This document shows, in pieces, positions 46,996 through 57,007 of a DNA stretch of 64,000 nucleotides; position 1 is the stretch's first letter, and each line of letters opens with the position of its first letter. The notes beneath the pieces are model-generated. The model saw only the letters and a list, made by a program, of their open reading frames with translations, had not been told where the DNA came from and did no database searches. Position numbers and translations under genes: made by a program. The stretch is taken from NCBI RefSeq assembly GCF_008368715.1, contig NZ_SMRS01000005.1:1-64000 (forward strand), in the 5' to 3' direction. Origin of the DNA: Nitrincola tapanii. GTDB taxonomy: Bacteria > Pseudomonadota > Gammaproteobacteria > Pseudomonadales > Balneatricaceae.

Positions 46996-48468
46996 AAAGA
47001 TCAGGCTCAACACGAGGCTCGGCCAAACGCCCCAGCGTTGATAGGGTGTTTGGCCCTGCAGCGCTGGGGCTTCTGCGCTGAAACTGGTCGCGCTAAAGCG
47101 CTCTGCTTGTTTGATGACTTGCCCTTGTGCATCGACCAGGGCGCTAATTCCATCGTTGGTGCCGCGTACTAACCAGCGTCCATTTTCAATGGCTCGCATC
47201 CGCGCGATTTGGAAGTGCTGATCCCCTGCTATTGAGCGTCCAAACCAGGCATCGTTAGAGACGGTGAGTAAGAGATCACTGATCGCTGCACTCTTGCGGG
47301 TGAGCTCCGGGTAGGCAATTTCGTAACAGATTAACGGCGCAATCGCGAAGTTCTGCACAGCAAGTATCAGCTCGCTACTCGGCGGGAGACTGAACTCCGA
47401 CATGGGTAAATCAAAGAAGTCGATTAAACCACGTAGCTGTGCTTCGAAAGGTACATATTCACCAAAAGGCACTAAGCGTTGTTTGTGGTAGACCCCCACG
47501 CCCACACTAAAGATCGCCAGGCTATTATGAAAAACAGGGCGATCAGGGCTTTCGGCATAGAAGGTCATATAGGGAAAGCCGCTGATAAGTGTAATGTCGA
47601 GATCATCCAGCTGATCAAAAAAAGGTTCGACATAGGGGGCGGCTTGGTAATACAGCGTCGGAATGGCAGTTTCTGGCCAGAGGATGAGATCCACATCTAG
47701 ATGCTGTTGGCTGAGTTGTATCTGTTTGTCTAATAATCCGGGTAAAAAGTCGGCACGCCACTTATCGTGCTGAGAAATATCCGGTTGAATCACCGCCACG
47801 CGTAAAGACCCTTTCTCGGGATCGGCTTGAGTCCAGCTTTGCGGCAGAAGTAACAGTAGGGCCGGTAGCAGCCAGACACTTAACCACACAGCACGTTTTT
47901 GTTGCCAGGCAGCGTACAGGCTGCAGCCCAGTAATACACTGAGTAAGGATAAGCCCCAGACGCCGGTCACAGCGGCCAAGGGTGCCCAGGGGGTGTCAAT
48001 CCAGGCATAACCTAAATAGAGCCAGGGGAAGCCAGTCAAAAACCAACTACGCAGCCATTCGAAGAGCAACCATAAACCACAGAAACCTAAGGCACGGTAG
48101 AGCGATCGTCCGCACAAGCGTTGATAAAGGTAGGTTTGGCACATAAACAGTAACGCCAGCGCCAGGATAAAGGCCAGAGTCATTAAGCTCGCTAGAGCCG
48201 GTGAAGCACCCCCAAAAGTATGGATGCTGACATAGACCCAAGAGACCCCCGCACCAAAAAAGCCTGTGCCATAGGCCAGGCCTAAGAGTGCGCTTTGGCG
48301 TGGCGAGAGATGATCGAGCAGAGCGAACAAAAGCGCTGGGCTGAGCAGGGCCAAGAGCCAGAGATTAAAAGGGGCCAGGGCGAGCGTGACGAGCGCACCG
48401 GCCAGCAGGGCGAGGACTAAACGCAAAGCCCAAGAAAGAGGCAAAAAGACACGGCTTGAGCTGGGCAT
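46945..48468 (-). CDS. lnt: Apolipoprotein N-acyltransferase
   Basis: A 507-residue inner-membrane enzyme that adds the third acyl chain to lipoproteins. Six to eight TM segments flank a periplasmic nitrilase domain with Glu in LILWPETAIPTL, Lys in YHKQRLVPFGEYVP and catalytic Cys in APLICYEIAYPEL. It is last in the miaB-ybeZ-ybeY-corC-lnt operon, one base after corC. Consistent with the many lipoproteins in the window. Confidence 0.96.
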   Translation of the reverse strand: MPSSSRVFLPLSWALRLVLALLAGALVTLALAPFNLWLLALLSPALLFALLDHLSPRQSALLGLAYGTGFFGAGVSWVYVSIHTFGGASPALASLMTLAFILALALLFMCQTYLYQRLCGRSLYRALGFCGLWLLFEWLRSWFLTGFPWLYLGYAWIDTPWAPLAAVTGVWGLSLLSVLLGCSLYAAWQQKRAVWLSVWLLPALLLLLPQSWTQADPEKGSLRVAVIQPDISQHDKWRADFLPGLLDKQIQLSQQHLDVDLILWPETAIPTLYYQAAPYVEPFFDQLDDLDITLISGFPYMTFYAESPDRPVFHNSLAIFSVGVGVYHKQRLVPFGEYVPFEAQLRGLIDFFDLPMSEFSLPPSSELILAVQNFAIAPLICYEIAYPELTRKSAAISDLLLTVSNDAWFGRSIAGDQHFQIARMRAIENGRWLVRGTNDGISALVDAQGQVIKQAERFSATSFSAEAPALQGQTPYQRWGVWPSLVLSLIFLILGGPRFRNPLKQHS

Positions 48469-48469
48469 T

Positions 48470-49306
48470 TTAAGTGGGCGTCACCTGAAGCAGACGGATA
48501 CGGCGATTATCTGCAGACAGCACGGTGAAGTTATAAGCGTTTAAGCTGACGCTTTCACCTTTTTGGGGCAAACGTCCAAAACGTTGGGTGATGATACCAC
48601 CGAGGGTGTCAAACTCATCATCCGGTAGATCGGCATCGAAGTAGTCATTGAAATCTTCAATCGGTGTCAGTGCTTTAACCAGATAGCCCTTGTCATCGAG
48701 AGGTTTGATATTGCCTTCGTCTTCATCCTCATCGTGTTCATCTTCGATTTCACCGACGATCTGCTCTAACACATCTTCTATGGTAATTAAGCCGGAGATA
48801 CCACCGTACTCATCGACCACGATGGCCATGTGATTACGTGTGGAACGGAATTCACGTAAGAGCACATTCAGGCGTTTACCTTCCGGGATAAAAACGGCAG
48901 GACGTACGCAGTCGGCGAGATTAAAGCTTTCCAAATTGCCGCTGAGCATAAAGGGCAAAAGATCTTTCGCCAGAAGAATACCAATGACTTCATCTGGGTT
49001 TTCACCGCAGACGGGGAAGCGTGAGTGAGCGGTTTCGATAATCAGGGGAAGGAATTCAAGCGGGGTCTGGTTAACCTGGACCATGGTCATTTGTGCGCGA
49101 GGGATCATCGCATCCCGCACCCGCATATCGGAGACCTGCATCGCGCCTTCAATAATATTTAAGGCATCGTTATCCAGTACCCCCGCTTCAGCGGCTTCGT
49201 AAAGGCCGGATATCAGATCTTCACGGGTCGGTGGTTCATCAGAAAAGGCTTGCGCCAGTCGGCCTAACCAGCTTTTGCCGGTCGAGCCCGATCGCTCTTC
49301 GCTCAT
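48470..49306 (-). CDS. corC: CorC/YbeX CBS-domain protein
   Basis: A 278-residue cytosolic protein with two CBS domains (VRDAMIPRAQMTMVQV; NHMAIVVDEYGGISGLITIEDVLEQIVGEIEDEHDEDEDEG) and a C-terminal CorC_HlyC domain (LGGIITQRFGRLPQKGESVSL). The acidic DEHDEDEDEG run follows the second CBS. Linked to Mg2+/Co2+ efflux and ribosome maintenance. Lies between ybeY and lnt in the usual order. Confidence 0.95.
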   Translation of the reverse strand: MSEERSGSTGKSWLGRLAQAFSDEPPTREDLISGLYEAAEAGVLDNDALNIIEGAMQVSDMRVRDAMIPRAQMTMVQVNQTPLEFLPLIIETAHSRFPVCGENPDEVIGILLAKDLLPFMLSGNLESFNLADCVRPAVFIPEGKRLNVLLREFRSTRNHMAIVVDEYGGISGLITIEDVLEQIVGEIEDEHDEDEDEGNIKPLDDKGYLVKALTPIEDFNDYFDADLPDDEFDTLGGIITQRFGRLPQKGESVSLNAYNFTVLSADNRRIRLLQVTPT

Positions 49307-49314
49307 ACAGTCCT

Positions 49315-49770
49315 CTAAGCGGATTCGTAAGGGTTGGGAATCCCCAGCCGAGCCAGCAAACTGATTTCCAGTGCTTCCATCTCTTCGGCTTCAGCGTCAT
49401 TTATATGGTCGAAACCGATGAGATGCAAGAGGCCATGAATGACTAAATGCGCCCAATGGTCGAGTTCCTGTTTGCCCTGTTCCAGAGCTTCTTGCTTCAC
49501 CACTTCTGCACAGATGACCAGATCCCCGATTGAGTCGATGGGAATCCCAGGCGGTGCTTCGAACGGAAAGGAGAGTACATTGGTCGGATAATCCTTTCCA
49601 CGCCAGGTGCGGTTGAGTTCTTGGCTCTCTGCGGCGCTGACCAAGCGAATACACACTTCGGCACGTAAGCGACGGCCTTGGAGTGTGGTGTGTGTCCAGA
49701 GTTGGAAGGCTTGCGCATCGGGTAAGCCGGAGCGTGGCACTTCGTATTGGAGATCGACTGAGTAGGACAT
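49315..49770 (-). CDS. ybeY: Endoribonuclease YbeY (16S rRNA maturation)
   Basis: A 151-residue metallo-RNase with the HxxxHxxxxxH zinc motif as HGLLHLIGFDH, preceded by the RGKDYPTNVLSFPFE segment. Needed for 16S rRNA 3' processing and quality control. Its ATG shares one base with the ybeZ stop codon, so the two are coupled. Confidence 0.96.
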   Translation of the reverse strand: MSYSVDLQYEVPRSGLPDAQAFQLWTHTTLQGRRLRAEVCIRLVSAAESQELNRTWRGKDYPTNVLSFPFEAPPGIPIDSIGDLVICAEVVKQEALEQGKQELDHWAHLVIHGLLHLIGFDHINDAEAEEMEALEISLLARLGIPNPYESA

Positions 49771-50771
49771 CAGCGTTTACCTGTTTGGGCTTGGCGTTGT
49801 GCTTCGTTTTTTTCGTAGCGATCATACGCGAGCACGATGTGTTGTACCAATGGATGACGCACCACATCTTTGGCTTCAAAGTGGGTAAATCCTATGCCTT
49901 CAACCCCTTTAAGAACCTCTATGGCATGGACCAGGCCGGAGGCAACACCTTTGGGAAGATCGATCTGAGTGACATCACCGGTAATGACAGCGGTCGAGCC
50001 AAAGCCAATACGGGTCAGAAACATTTTCATCTGTTCACGTGTGGTGTTTTGACTCTCATCCAGAATGACAAAGGAGCCGTTCAGCGTACGTCCACGCATG
50101 TACGCGAGGGGGGCAATTTCGATGACATTACGCTCGATCAGTTTGGCGACCTTTTCAATTCCGAGCATTTCATAGAGAGCATCATAAAGAGGGCGCAGGT
50201 AAGGATCGACTTTTTGTGATAGATCGCCTGGCAAAAAGCCGAGTTTTTCACCCGCTTCCACCGCCGGGCGCACCAGGAGGATGCGGCTGATCTCTTCGCG
50301 CTCCAGAGCTTCTACGGCACAGGCTACGGCCAGGTAGGTTTTGCCGGTTCCCGCCGGGCCAATGCCAAAATTAATGTCGAGGCTCTGGATAGAGCGTACA
50401 TAGCGTTTTTGGTTGTCGCTACGTGGGCGTATCTGCAGTTTACGTGTGCGGATCGTGACATCACGGTCATAGGGGCTAGCAGGAGGAAGCTGCTGCTCGA
50501 TCCCTGTTTGCTGTAACGCAAGATGAATGTGATCAGGGGTTAAGGCAGTCCCAGCACAGGCCTCGCTATACAGTTGTTGTAAAACCGGCTTGAGCAGGGT
50601 GGCGAGCGTGCGGTCTCCAAGAATCTGGAAACGGTTGCCACGACTGAGAATTTCCAGGCCTAGGCGCTGCTCGATCAAGAGCAGATGCTCATTCATCTGC
50701 CCGGAAAGGACAGCGAGCGCGGCAGGATTGTCCGGTTCAAGTGAAAAACTGACTGAAGGCTGTGCTGACAA
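49770..50771 (-). CDS. ybeZ: PhoH-like ATPase YbeZ
   Basis: A 333-residue PhoH-family NTPase. Walker A is GPAGTGKTYLA, Walker B region FVILDESQNTT, followed by GDVTQIDLP. The first ~110 residues are the N-terminal KH-like part typical of YbeZ. It partners with YbeY in RNA metabolism. Positioned 45 bases after miaB. Confidence 0.95.
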   Translation of the reverse strand: MSAQPSVSFSLEPDNPAALAVLSGQMNEHLLLIEQRLGLEILSRGNRFQILGDRTLATLLKPVLQQLYSEACAGTALTPDHIHLALQQTGIEQQLPPASPYDRDVTIRTRKLQIRPRSDNQKRYVRSIQSLDINFGIGPAGTGKTYLAVACAVEALEREEISRILLVRPAVEAGEKLGFLPGDLSQKVDPYLRPLYDALYEMLGIEKVAKLIERNVIEIAPLAYMRGRTLNGSFVILDESQNTTREQMKMFLTRIGFGSTAVITGDVTQIDLPKGVASGLVHAIEVLKGVEGIGFTHFEAKDVVRHPLVQHIVLAYDRYEKNEAQRQAQTGKR

Positions 50772-50816
50772 AGGGGTATCCTAGATTTTAGACACTAAGG
50801 GTAGAAGGGGGCGCTT

Positions 50817-52166
50817 TCAGTGAAGCGCCTCGATTTCGGAGCTGATCAGCTCACCCACCAGCGAGTTCGCGTAAGCTTCGACTATCTTGACCTCAGCAAA
50901 ATAGCCGATCAAGTCAGGATTGTCACAACGGAAATTGACCACACGGTTATTCTCTGTGCGGCCGGAAAGTTGGCCGGGGTCTTTCTTAGAGTAACCATTG
51001 ACCAGAATCCGCTGAGTGCTACCGACCATGCGGCGACTGATCTGCATCGCTTGTTGAGTGATACGATCCTGTAAAATATTTAGACGCAGTTTTTTGGTTT
51101 CTTCGCTGATCGTATCCGGCAAGTCGGCAGCCGGAGTGCCTGGGCGGCGACTGTAGATAAAGCTGAATGAGGAATCAAAGCCAATTTCCTGAATCAGATT
51201 CATTGTGGCTTCAAAATCTGCATCGGTTTCACCCGGGAAACCTATGATAAAGTCGGATGAAAAGCTGATTTCAGGACGCAGTTTACGAATGCGGCGCAGT
51301 TTGGATTTATATTCCAACACGGTATGGCCGCGTTTCATCGCCATCAGAATACGATCGGAACCACTTTGTACCGGAAGGTGTAGATGGCTGACCAGTTCCG
51401 GGACTTCCGCAAACACCTGAATCAAACTGTCACTAAACTCCACCGGATGTGAGGTGGTAAAACGGATACGATCGATGCCTGGGATGGCGGCCACACGACG
51501 AATCAGTTCGGCCAGATCGGCATCCACTCCATCCTGGGTCGCACCGCGATAGGCGTTGACGTTCTGACCGAGCAGGTTCACTTCGCGAACTCCCTGTTCA
51601 GCCAGTTCTTCGCATTCACGCAACACGTCCTGAAGAGGGCGGCTGACCTCTTCACCGCGGGTGTAAGGGACAACGCAGAAGGTACAATATTTACTGCAGC
51701 CTTCCATGATGGAAACAAAGGCTTCCGCGCCTTCCACCTTGGGAGCGGGGAGGTGATCAAACTTTTCAATTTCCGGAAAACTGACGTCGACAATGCCAAC
51801 AGCGCCCTGGCGTGATTCGTTGATCATCTCAGGTAAACGATGTAGCGTTTGTGGGCCGAAAATCATATCAACATAGGGCGCGCGGTCACGGATCGCAGCA
51901 CCTTCTTGGCTGGCGACACAGCCGCCGACACCAATAATCAGATCGGGACGCTTCTCTTTGAGCTTGCGCCAGCGCCCCAGCTGGTGAAACACCTTCTCCT
52001 GCGCTTTTTCTCGAATCGAGCAGGTATTCAGGAGAAGAACATCGGCCTCATCCGGAGAATCGGTCAATTCCAGCTCATGGCTATCGCCGAGTAAGTCTGC
52101 CATGCGCGAAGAATCATATTCGTTCATCTGACAGCCGTGTGTCTTGATAAACAGTTTTTTGGCCAT
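50817..52166 (-). CDS. miaB: tRNA-2-methylthio-N6-dimethylallyladenosine synthase
   Basis: A 449-residue radical SAM methylthiotransferase that modifies A37 of tRNAs. The N-terminal UPF0004 domain has Cys in [21 protein letters not shown] and GVGGCVASQ (second [4Fe-4S] cluster). The radical SAM motif is CSKYCTFC, and a C-terminal TRAM domain follows. First gene of the miaB-ybeZ-ybeY-corC-lnt operon. Confidence 0.97.
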   Translation of the reverse strand: MAKKLFIKTHGCQMNEYDSSRMADLLGDSHELELTDSPDEADVLLLNTCSIREKAQEKVFHQLGRWRKLKEKRPDLIIGVGGCVASQEGAAIRDRAPYVDMIFGPQTLHRLPEMINESRQGAVGIVDVSFPEIEKFDHLPAPKVEGAEAFVSIMEGCSKYCTFCVVPYTRGEEVSRPLQDVLRECEELAEQGVREVNLLGQNVNAYRGATQDGVDADLAELIRRVAAIPGIDRIRFTTSHPVEFSDSLIQVFAEVPELVSHLHLPVQSGSDRILMAMKRGHTVLEYKSKLRRIRKLRPEISFSSDFIIGFPGETDADFEATMNLIQEIGFDSSFSFIYSRRPGTPAADLPDTISEETKKLRLNILQDRITQQAMQISRRMVGSTQRILVNGYSKKDPGQLSGRTENNRVVNFRCDNPDLIGYFAEVKIVEAYANSLVGELISSEIEALH

Positions 52167-52317
52167 GTCTCACCTGTGTTGCTTAATCGAGAGGAGAAAA
52201 AGAGGGCGGATTATAGCGGAGCGACAGAGGATGGACTAGGGATTGATTAAAAAACGATCAGTCTGTACGAAGATAAAGGGTGGAAAAGGCAGGAAAAGTC
52301 GGGCGTGGCGTGTGTGC

Positions 52318-52335
52318 AGGCTCATCCCTGAGCCT
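52318..52335 (-). terminator. Weak hairpin downstream of the epmB operon
   Basis: AGGCTC and GAGCCT form a 6-bp stem with a six-base loop, 28 bases after the lipoprotein stop codon. No T-run follows, so termination here is uncertain. The rest of the 196-base gap to miaB shows only a likely miaB promoter region. Confidence 0.35.
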
Positions 52336-52362
52336 TAAAGTATGGGTCTAGAGGAAAATCCA

Positions 52363-52905
52363 TTAAGAGCAGGTGTTGTCGCGGTCACTATCCGGTAAGA
52401 AAGAAAGACGGTCTGAGTGATAAAACTCGACCATGCCATCCATATAGATCAGCTCAACCCCCTCGATCTCAAAGCAGTTAAGATCACGGTTCTGCCAAAG
52501 TTGCTCCCAGTGACGGCTGCCACTGGCCTGACCGGGTGCAAAGGGGCCAGCTACTCGCAACCAGGTGTTGGGATCACCGGATTTCTTCGAATGCACAATG
52601 CGGCCATTACGATCATAGGCGGTGGTTTTGAACATTACGTATTGCACGGTTAAGTCTGTGCCGTTGATGAAGTTGATAAACGCCCCCGCATCACCACGTG
52701 CCTGAGGTTTCTCTGGCATCATTTGGCTGATAATGAGCGCCGGTTTAGGCAGGGGAGGTGGCGGTGGAACCTCCACAACAGGTTCAGGTTCAGGTTGTTT
52801 TTTCTTAAAAAAAGAGTATTTACAACCTGAAAGGCTGCCAGCCAGAATCAGGGTTAGGGAAAGCGAAAGAATCAACGAGGGTCTGAATGCTGAGCCAAGA
52901 CTCAT
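52363..52905 (-). CDS. Lipoprotein with a polyproline segment, unknown function
   Basis: A 180-residue protein I do not recognise. The signal peptide ends in lipobox LSGC; the mature N-terminus is basic (KYSFFKKK) and then runs into PEPEPVVEVPPPPPLPKP, a proline spacer typical of envelope lipoproteins. The globular part (ALIISQMMPEKPQ to the C-terminal Cys) contains GPFAPGQASGSRHWEQLW and two Cys. Its start overlaps the epmB stop by four bases. The five consecutive prolines would stall ribosomes without lysylated EF-P, which epmB helps make. Confidence 0.75.
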   Translation of the reverse strand: MSLGSAFRPSLILSLSLTLILAGSLSGCKYSFFKKKQPEPEPVVEVPPPPPLPKPALIISQMMPEKPQARGDAGAFINFINGTDLTVQYVMFKTTAYDRNGRIVHSKKSGDPNTWLRVAGPFAPGQASGSRHWEQLWQNRDLNCFEIEGVELIYMDGMVEFYHSDRLSFLPDSDRDNTCS

Positions 52906-53957
52906 TGCACTGCTCCAGATGAGTTAGGTAAGTCGAGCAGGGGTGCCAGTAACGTTTTGGCTGGACGCCCCGGAATTTCGCGTGCCAGTCGTGGCACCAG
53001 ATAACCCGGTAGCTCACGCTGCAACTCTCCCATCAGCTTTTGCCCAAACTCATCTTCAAGATCAAAATGAGCGGCGCCCGCGACGGGGTCAAACAGGAAG
53101 AGATAATACGGGATAACGCCGGCAGCGAAAAGAGTTTCGCTGAGTGTTTTTTGTACAATTAGATTGTCATTGATGCCGCGCAAGAGTACGGCTTGATTCA
53201 ACAGATGGATACCCTGTTGGCGAGCTTTGGCCAGGTAGAACCTAACCTGGGCGTCGATCTCATTGGGGTGATTGATATGCAGTACCAGTAGCGTATCCAA
53301 ACGTGATTGGCCGAGACGGCTGATGAGCTGATCCGTCAGTCGCTGCGGAATCACGACCGGCAATCGACTATGGATACGTAAGCGCTTCAACTGCGGAAGC
53401 GCTTCAAGATCATCGATGAGTTGTGCAAGGCGCTGATCCGGTGTGGCGAGGGGATCACCTCCTGAAAAAATCACTTCATCCACTTCGGGATGGGCGTGCA
53501 GATAGGTCAGCACTTCTTGCCATGGCTCTTTGCCGAGCTGATTGTCGGCATAGTTAAAATGACGACGGAAGCAGTAACGACAGTTAATTGCACAAGCACC
53601 ACTGAGAATTAACAGGATTCGGTTTTTGTACTTATGAATCAAGCCTGAGGATAAGTTGGCTTGCTTTTCCGCGAGCGGATCCGCGACAAAGCCCGGCACC
53701 GCAGTGTGTTCGGTCGCTAAGGGTAAAACTTGCCGTAATAAGGGGTCGTTCGGGTTACCTTTTTCAATCCGCGATAGATAGGGCTCGGGCACTCGAATCG
53801 GAAAGAGTTGATGCCCTAACTGAGCACCCTCTAGCAGGGTTTCCGGAAGTTCAAGCGCTTTGAGTAAGCTGGGCGCGTCGCGGATGGCGTCACGCAGAAC
53901 TTCTTGCCAACTCAGCGCTTCTGAGTCGTTCGCTAGAGGGTGTAGAGGAATCGACAT
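52902..53957 (-). CDS. epmB: EF-P lysine 2,3-aminomutase EpmB
   Basis: A 351-residue radical SAM enzyme that converts (S)-alpha-lysine to (R)-beta-lysine for EF-P modification. The CxxxCxxC cluster motif is CAINCRYC in [30 protein letters not shown] and [13 protein letters not shown] follow. It is divergent from efp, the usual arrangement. Overlaps the downstream lipoprotein gene by four bases. Confidence 0.95.
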   Translation of the reverse strand: MSIPLHPLANDSEALSWQEVLRDAIRDAPSLLKALELPETLLEGAQLGHQLFPIRVPEPYLSRIEKGNPNDPLLRQVLPLATEHTAVPGFVADPLAEKQANLSSGLIHKYKNRILLILSGACAINCRYCFRRHFNYADNQLGKEPWQEVLTYLHAHPEVDEVIFSGGDPLATPDQRLAQLIDDLEALPQLKRLRIHSRLPVVIPQRLTDQLISRLGQSRLDTLLVLHINHPNEIDAQVRFYLAKARQQGIHLLNQAVLLRGINDNLIVQKTLSETLFAAGVIPYYLFLFDPVAGAAHFDLEDEFGQKLMGELQRELPGYLVPRLAREIPGRPAKTLLAPLLDLPNSSGAVQ

Positions 53958-54064
53958 GCTGCAGATTAAGACCGCTGATCAGGGTGAATAAATTGGCCTG
54001 CATTCTCGTTTCTAGTAGAATCCCTGTCAATTTTAATCCGATCAAGACACTACAAGGAAAACCC

Positions 54065-54628
54065 ATGGCCAACTATTCCAGTAACCAGTTAAAAAACGGG
54101 CTCAAAGTCATGCTTGATGGTGATCCCTGTAACATGCTGGATGTTGAATTTGTTAAGCCCGGCAAAGGCCAGGCCTTCACCCGCGTTAAACTGCGTAACT
54201 TGCTAACAGGGCGTGTTTGGGAGCGTACCTTTAAGTCCAATGAAACCATTGAAAGCGCAGATGTAATGGATACCGATATGGAGTATCTGTACAACGATGG
54301 TGAGATGTGGCATTTCATGGATCCGAACAGCTTTGAGCAGGTCGCGGCAGAAAAAAACGCTGTCGGTGATGCCGCTAAATGGCTGAAAGAGCAAGATAAG
54401 ATTACTGTGACTCTGTGGAACGGTAATCCGATTGCGGTCACTCCGCCTAACTTTGTGGAATTGGAAGTCGTGGAAACTGATCCCGGTGTGAAAGGTGACA
54501 CAGCTCAGGGCGGCTCTAAACCGGCAACCCTGACGACCGGTGCGGTGGTGCGTGTGCCACTGTTTATCGAAATTGGTGAAAAGCTGCGTATTGATACCCG
54601 TACCGGTGAATATGTCAGCCGTGCCTGA
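54065..54628 (+). CDS. efp: Elongation factor P
   Basis: A 187-residue, tRNA-shaped factor that relieves ribosome stalling at polyproline. With the start at ATG 54065 (AAGGAAA upstream), the modified lysine is Lys34 in VKPGKGQAF, exactly the E. coli position, which fixes the start; the frame is open from 53984. KOW-like and two OB domains follow, ending [13 protein letters not shown]. Its stop lies inside the epmA start region. Confidence 0.97.
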   Translation: MANYSSNQLKNGLKVMLDGDPCNMLDVEFVKPGKGQAFTRVKLRNLLTGRVWERTFKSNETIESADVMDTDMEYLYNDGEMWHFMDPNSFEQVAAEKNAVGDAAKWLKEQDKITVTLWNGNPIAVTPPNFVELEVVETDPGVKGDTAQGGSKPATLTTGAVVRVPLFIEIGEKLRIDTRTGEYVSRA

Positions 54629-55589
54629 TCTCGATTGGCAACCGAGCGCAGCGCTTGATACGCTGCGTAAACGAGCAGAAGGACTGGCGCTATTGCGCCA
54701 GTTTTTTTCTCAGCGCCAGGTGATGGAAGTGGATACCCAACTGTTGTCGCACAGTGCAGGCTGTGATCCATTTATCGATTGCTTTGATGTGCTTTATCGA
54801 GCCTTTCCCGGTGCAGAGCCGGAATTCCTATACCTGCAAACTTCTCCCGAATATGCAATGAAGCGTCTACTCAGTGCCGGTAGTGGCCCGATCTACCAGC
54901 TCGGTAAGGTGTTTCGTAATGGTGAGCTGGGGCAGCGTCACAACCCTGAGTTCACGATGCTGGAGTGGTATCGCCCCGGTTGGAGCATGGCTGAGTTGAT
55001 GCAAGAAGTGAGGGCTGTGGTACAGCTGTTTTTGCCGCAGCAAACCTTTGTTGAATGTGAATATCGTAGTCTTTTTCGTCAGCATCTGGGGTGGGATCCT
55101 TGCACCACCTCGTTAGCCGAAATCAAGGTTTTTGCACGCCAGCATCTCGATCTCTCTTTTGACGATGAAGATCGTGATACTTGGCTCAATTTATTGATGT
55201 CGCACTTGATCGAGCCCCAGCTGCAAGGGGGGGTGTTTGTCACTCATTTTCCCGCTTCACAGGCGGCCTTGGCAAAACGTGTCCATGATGTGGATGGGGA
55301 GCCGATGGCCGCACGCTTCGAGTTATATCTGGATGGATTGGAGTTGGCCAATGGGTATCAAGAGCTGACGGATGCTCAGGAGCAGGCGGCACGCTTCCAA
55401 GCGGATCAGGCGCAAAGAGCTGCTTTGAATCTGCCAGTGCGCCCCCTGGATCAGCGCTTATTGGCCGCTCTGGCCGCTGGGCAGCCGGAGTCGGCAGGGG
55501 TGGCTCTGGGTGTGGATCGCCTGTTTATGCGGGCTTGGGGTAAAGAGACTTTGGCGGAAGTTTTGCCTTTTGCTTTCAGTCGCGCCTAA
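54612..55589 (+). CDS. epmA: EF-P lysine ligase EpmA (PoxA/GenX)
   Basis: A 325-residue paralogue of class II lysyl-tRNA synthetase that attaches beta-lysine to Lys34 of EF-P. Motif 2 ([32 protein letters not shown]) and motif 3 ([11 protein letters not shown]) are present; the anticodon domain is absent, as expected. ATG 54612 overlaps the efp end by 17 bases and gives the same length as E. coli EpmA; an upstream start at 54540 is not credible. The hydroxylase EpmC is not seen nearby. Confidence 0.96.
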   Translation: MSAVPDLDWQPSAALDTLRKRAEGLALLRQFFSQRQVMEVDTQLLSHSAGCDPFIDCFDVLYRAFPGAEPEFLYLQTSPEYAMKRLLSAGSGPIYQLGKVFRNGELGQRHNPEFTMLEWYRPGWSMAELMQEVRAVVQLFLPQQTFVECEYRSLFRQHLGWDPCTTSLAEIKVFARQHLDLSFDDEDRDTWLNLLMSHLIEPQLQGGVFVTHFPASQAALAKRVHDVDGEPMAARFELYLDGLELANGYQELTDAQEQAARFQADQAQRAALNLPVRPLDQRLLAALAAGQPESAGVALGVDRLFMRAWGKETLAEVLPFAFSRA

Positions 55590-55609
55590 TCTCTTGCCCT
55601 AACCGAAGC

Positions 55610-56764
55610 TTAGGCGGGTAGATGGGTCAAGAGCGCTCGGCGCATGCGTTGACAGGCTTCTGTCAGGAGCGCGCGAGGGCAGCCAAAATTCAAGCGCATA
55701 AATCCTTCATCACCAAAATCGCGGCCAGGTGAGAGACCCACACCGGCTTGCTCAAAGAAATGCATTGGGTTTTCTAGGTGCGCAGCGCTCACATCAATCC
55801 AAGCCAGATAGGTCGCTTCGATGGGGGCTAGGCTCAGCCCAGGCATGGCGTTCACTTCTTGCAAGAGATAGTCACGGTTAGCACGAAGATACTCTAATTG
55901 TGCTTGGTTCCAAGCCTCTCCCTCACGAAAAGCGGCGATAGCGGCGGTGTAACCCAGCAGGTTCACATCCGGTACGATGCCTTTACGCACTCGTTGAAAG
56001 GCTTTGCGCAGCTCAGGATTTTGAATCACAGCAAAAGAGCAGCCGAGTCCGGCGATATTAAAGGTTTTGCTCGGGGCCATCAGGGTGATGCAGCGTTGGG
56101 CAATGTCCTCACCCAGGCTGGCGAGCGGGATATGTTCTAAGCCTGGCTCGAGGATTAATTCACAGTGGATCTCATCTGAGCAGACAATCAAGTCGTGACG
56201 AATAATGCGCTCGGCCAGTGCCTCGAGTTCATGGCGACGATAAACCGTGCCACCGGGATTATGTGGATTGCAGAAAAGCAGCAAGCGGCTGTGTGGAGTG
56301 ATCGCCGCATCCAGTGCTTCCAGATCCAAAGTCAAACGCCCCTGCTGGCGCTGCATGGGGACTTTCACCAGTTGACGATCAGAAAGGCGCGGTGCGGTCA
56401 TGAAGGGTGGGTAAATCGGACAGGGGCTGAGCACTTCGCTCTGTGTATCCCCTAGGCTACGGCAGGCGAGGTTGAGTCCTGAAACTAAGCCTGGTAGCCA
56501 CACCAGCTCTTCTGCTTGCACCGGCCATTGATAGAGCCGAGCTAAACGTGCTTGCACTAGATCGATGAGTTCACTCGGGGTATGGGTGTAACCAAAGACC
56601 CCATGATCGATGCGCTGGCGCAAAGCATCAAGAACCGCAGGGGGAGCCATAAAATCGGTATCGGCCACCCACATGGGCAGGATCGCAGTATCTCGATAGC
56701 GCTCCCATTTCTCGCTACCGGTATTGCGGCGGTCGATCAGGCGGTCGAAATCTGTAGCATGCAT
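55610..56764 (-). CDS. patB: PatB/MalY-type C-S lyase (PLP aminotransferase fold)
   Basis: A 384-residue fold-type I PLP enzyme. It opens with FDRLIDRRNTGSEKWERY....LPMWVADTDF, the usual PatB/MalY signature; FCNPHNPGGTVY and the Schiff-base Lys in MAPSKTFNIAGLGCSF are clear. Such enzymes cleave cystathionine or Cys S-conjugates to pyruvate, ammonia and a thiol. Convergent to epmA, and divergent from leuA. Substrate preference is uncertain. Confidence 0.9.
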   Translation of the reverse strand: MHATDFDRLIDRRNTGSEKWERYRDTAILPMWVADTDFMAPPAVLDALRQRIDHGVFGYTHTPSELIDLVQARLARLYQWPVQAEELVWLPGLVSGLNLACRSLGDTQSEVLSPCPIYPPFMTAPRLSDRQLVKVPMQRQQGRLTLDLEALDAAITPHSRLLLFCNPHNPGGTVYRRHELEALAERIIRHDLIVCSDEIHCELILEPGLEHIPLASLGEDIAQRCITLMAPSKTFNIAGLGCSFAVIQNPELRKAFQRVRKGIVPDVNLLGYTAAIAAFREGEAWNQAQLEYLRANRDYLLQEVNAMPGLSLAPIEATYLAWIDVSAAHLENPMHFFEQAGVGLSPGRDFGDEGFMRLNFGCPRALLTEACQRMRRALLTHLPA

Positions 56765-57007
56765 AGGGTGATCCTACCTTCTAATAAATGGAAAGGGGCT
56801 AGCTGTACAAGGAGCTATAAGGAGCTCTAAAAGGGCTATCAGGATGATAAACAAAATTATAGTGGACTGGCATTGCAAATAAATGCCCAAGCGCTAGTCT
56901 GCTTAGCCATCATCTGTGCCTGAGATCTGTTAAAATTAAAGAATTACCCTCTGTGGCACAGTCGTTTTTTCAAGTTTTGTATCGGGTCTTCTATCTGGAG
57001 TTTCAGC

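Noticed and set aside
56765-57007. Leucine attenuator upstream of leuA
   Set aside because: No short frame with consecutive Leu codons and no terminator/antiterminator pair could be identified.
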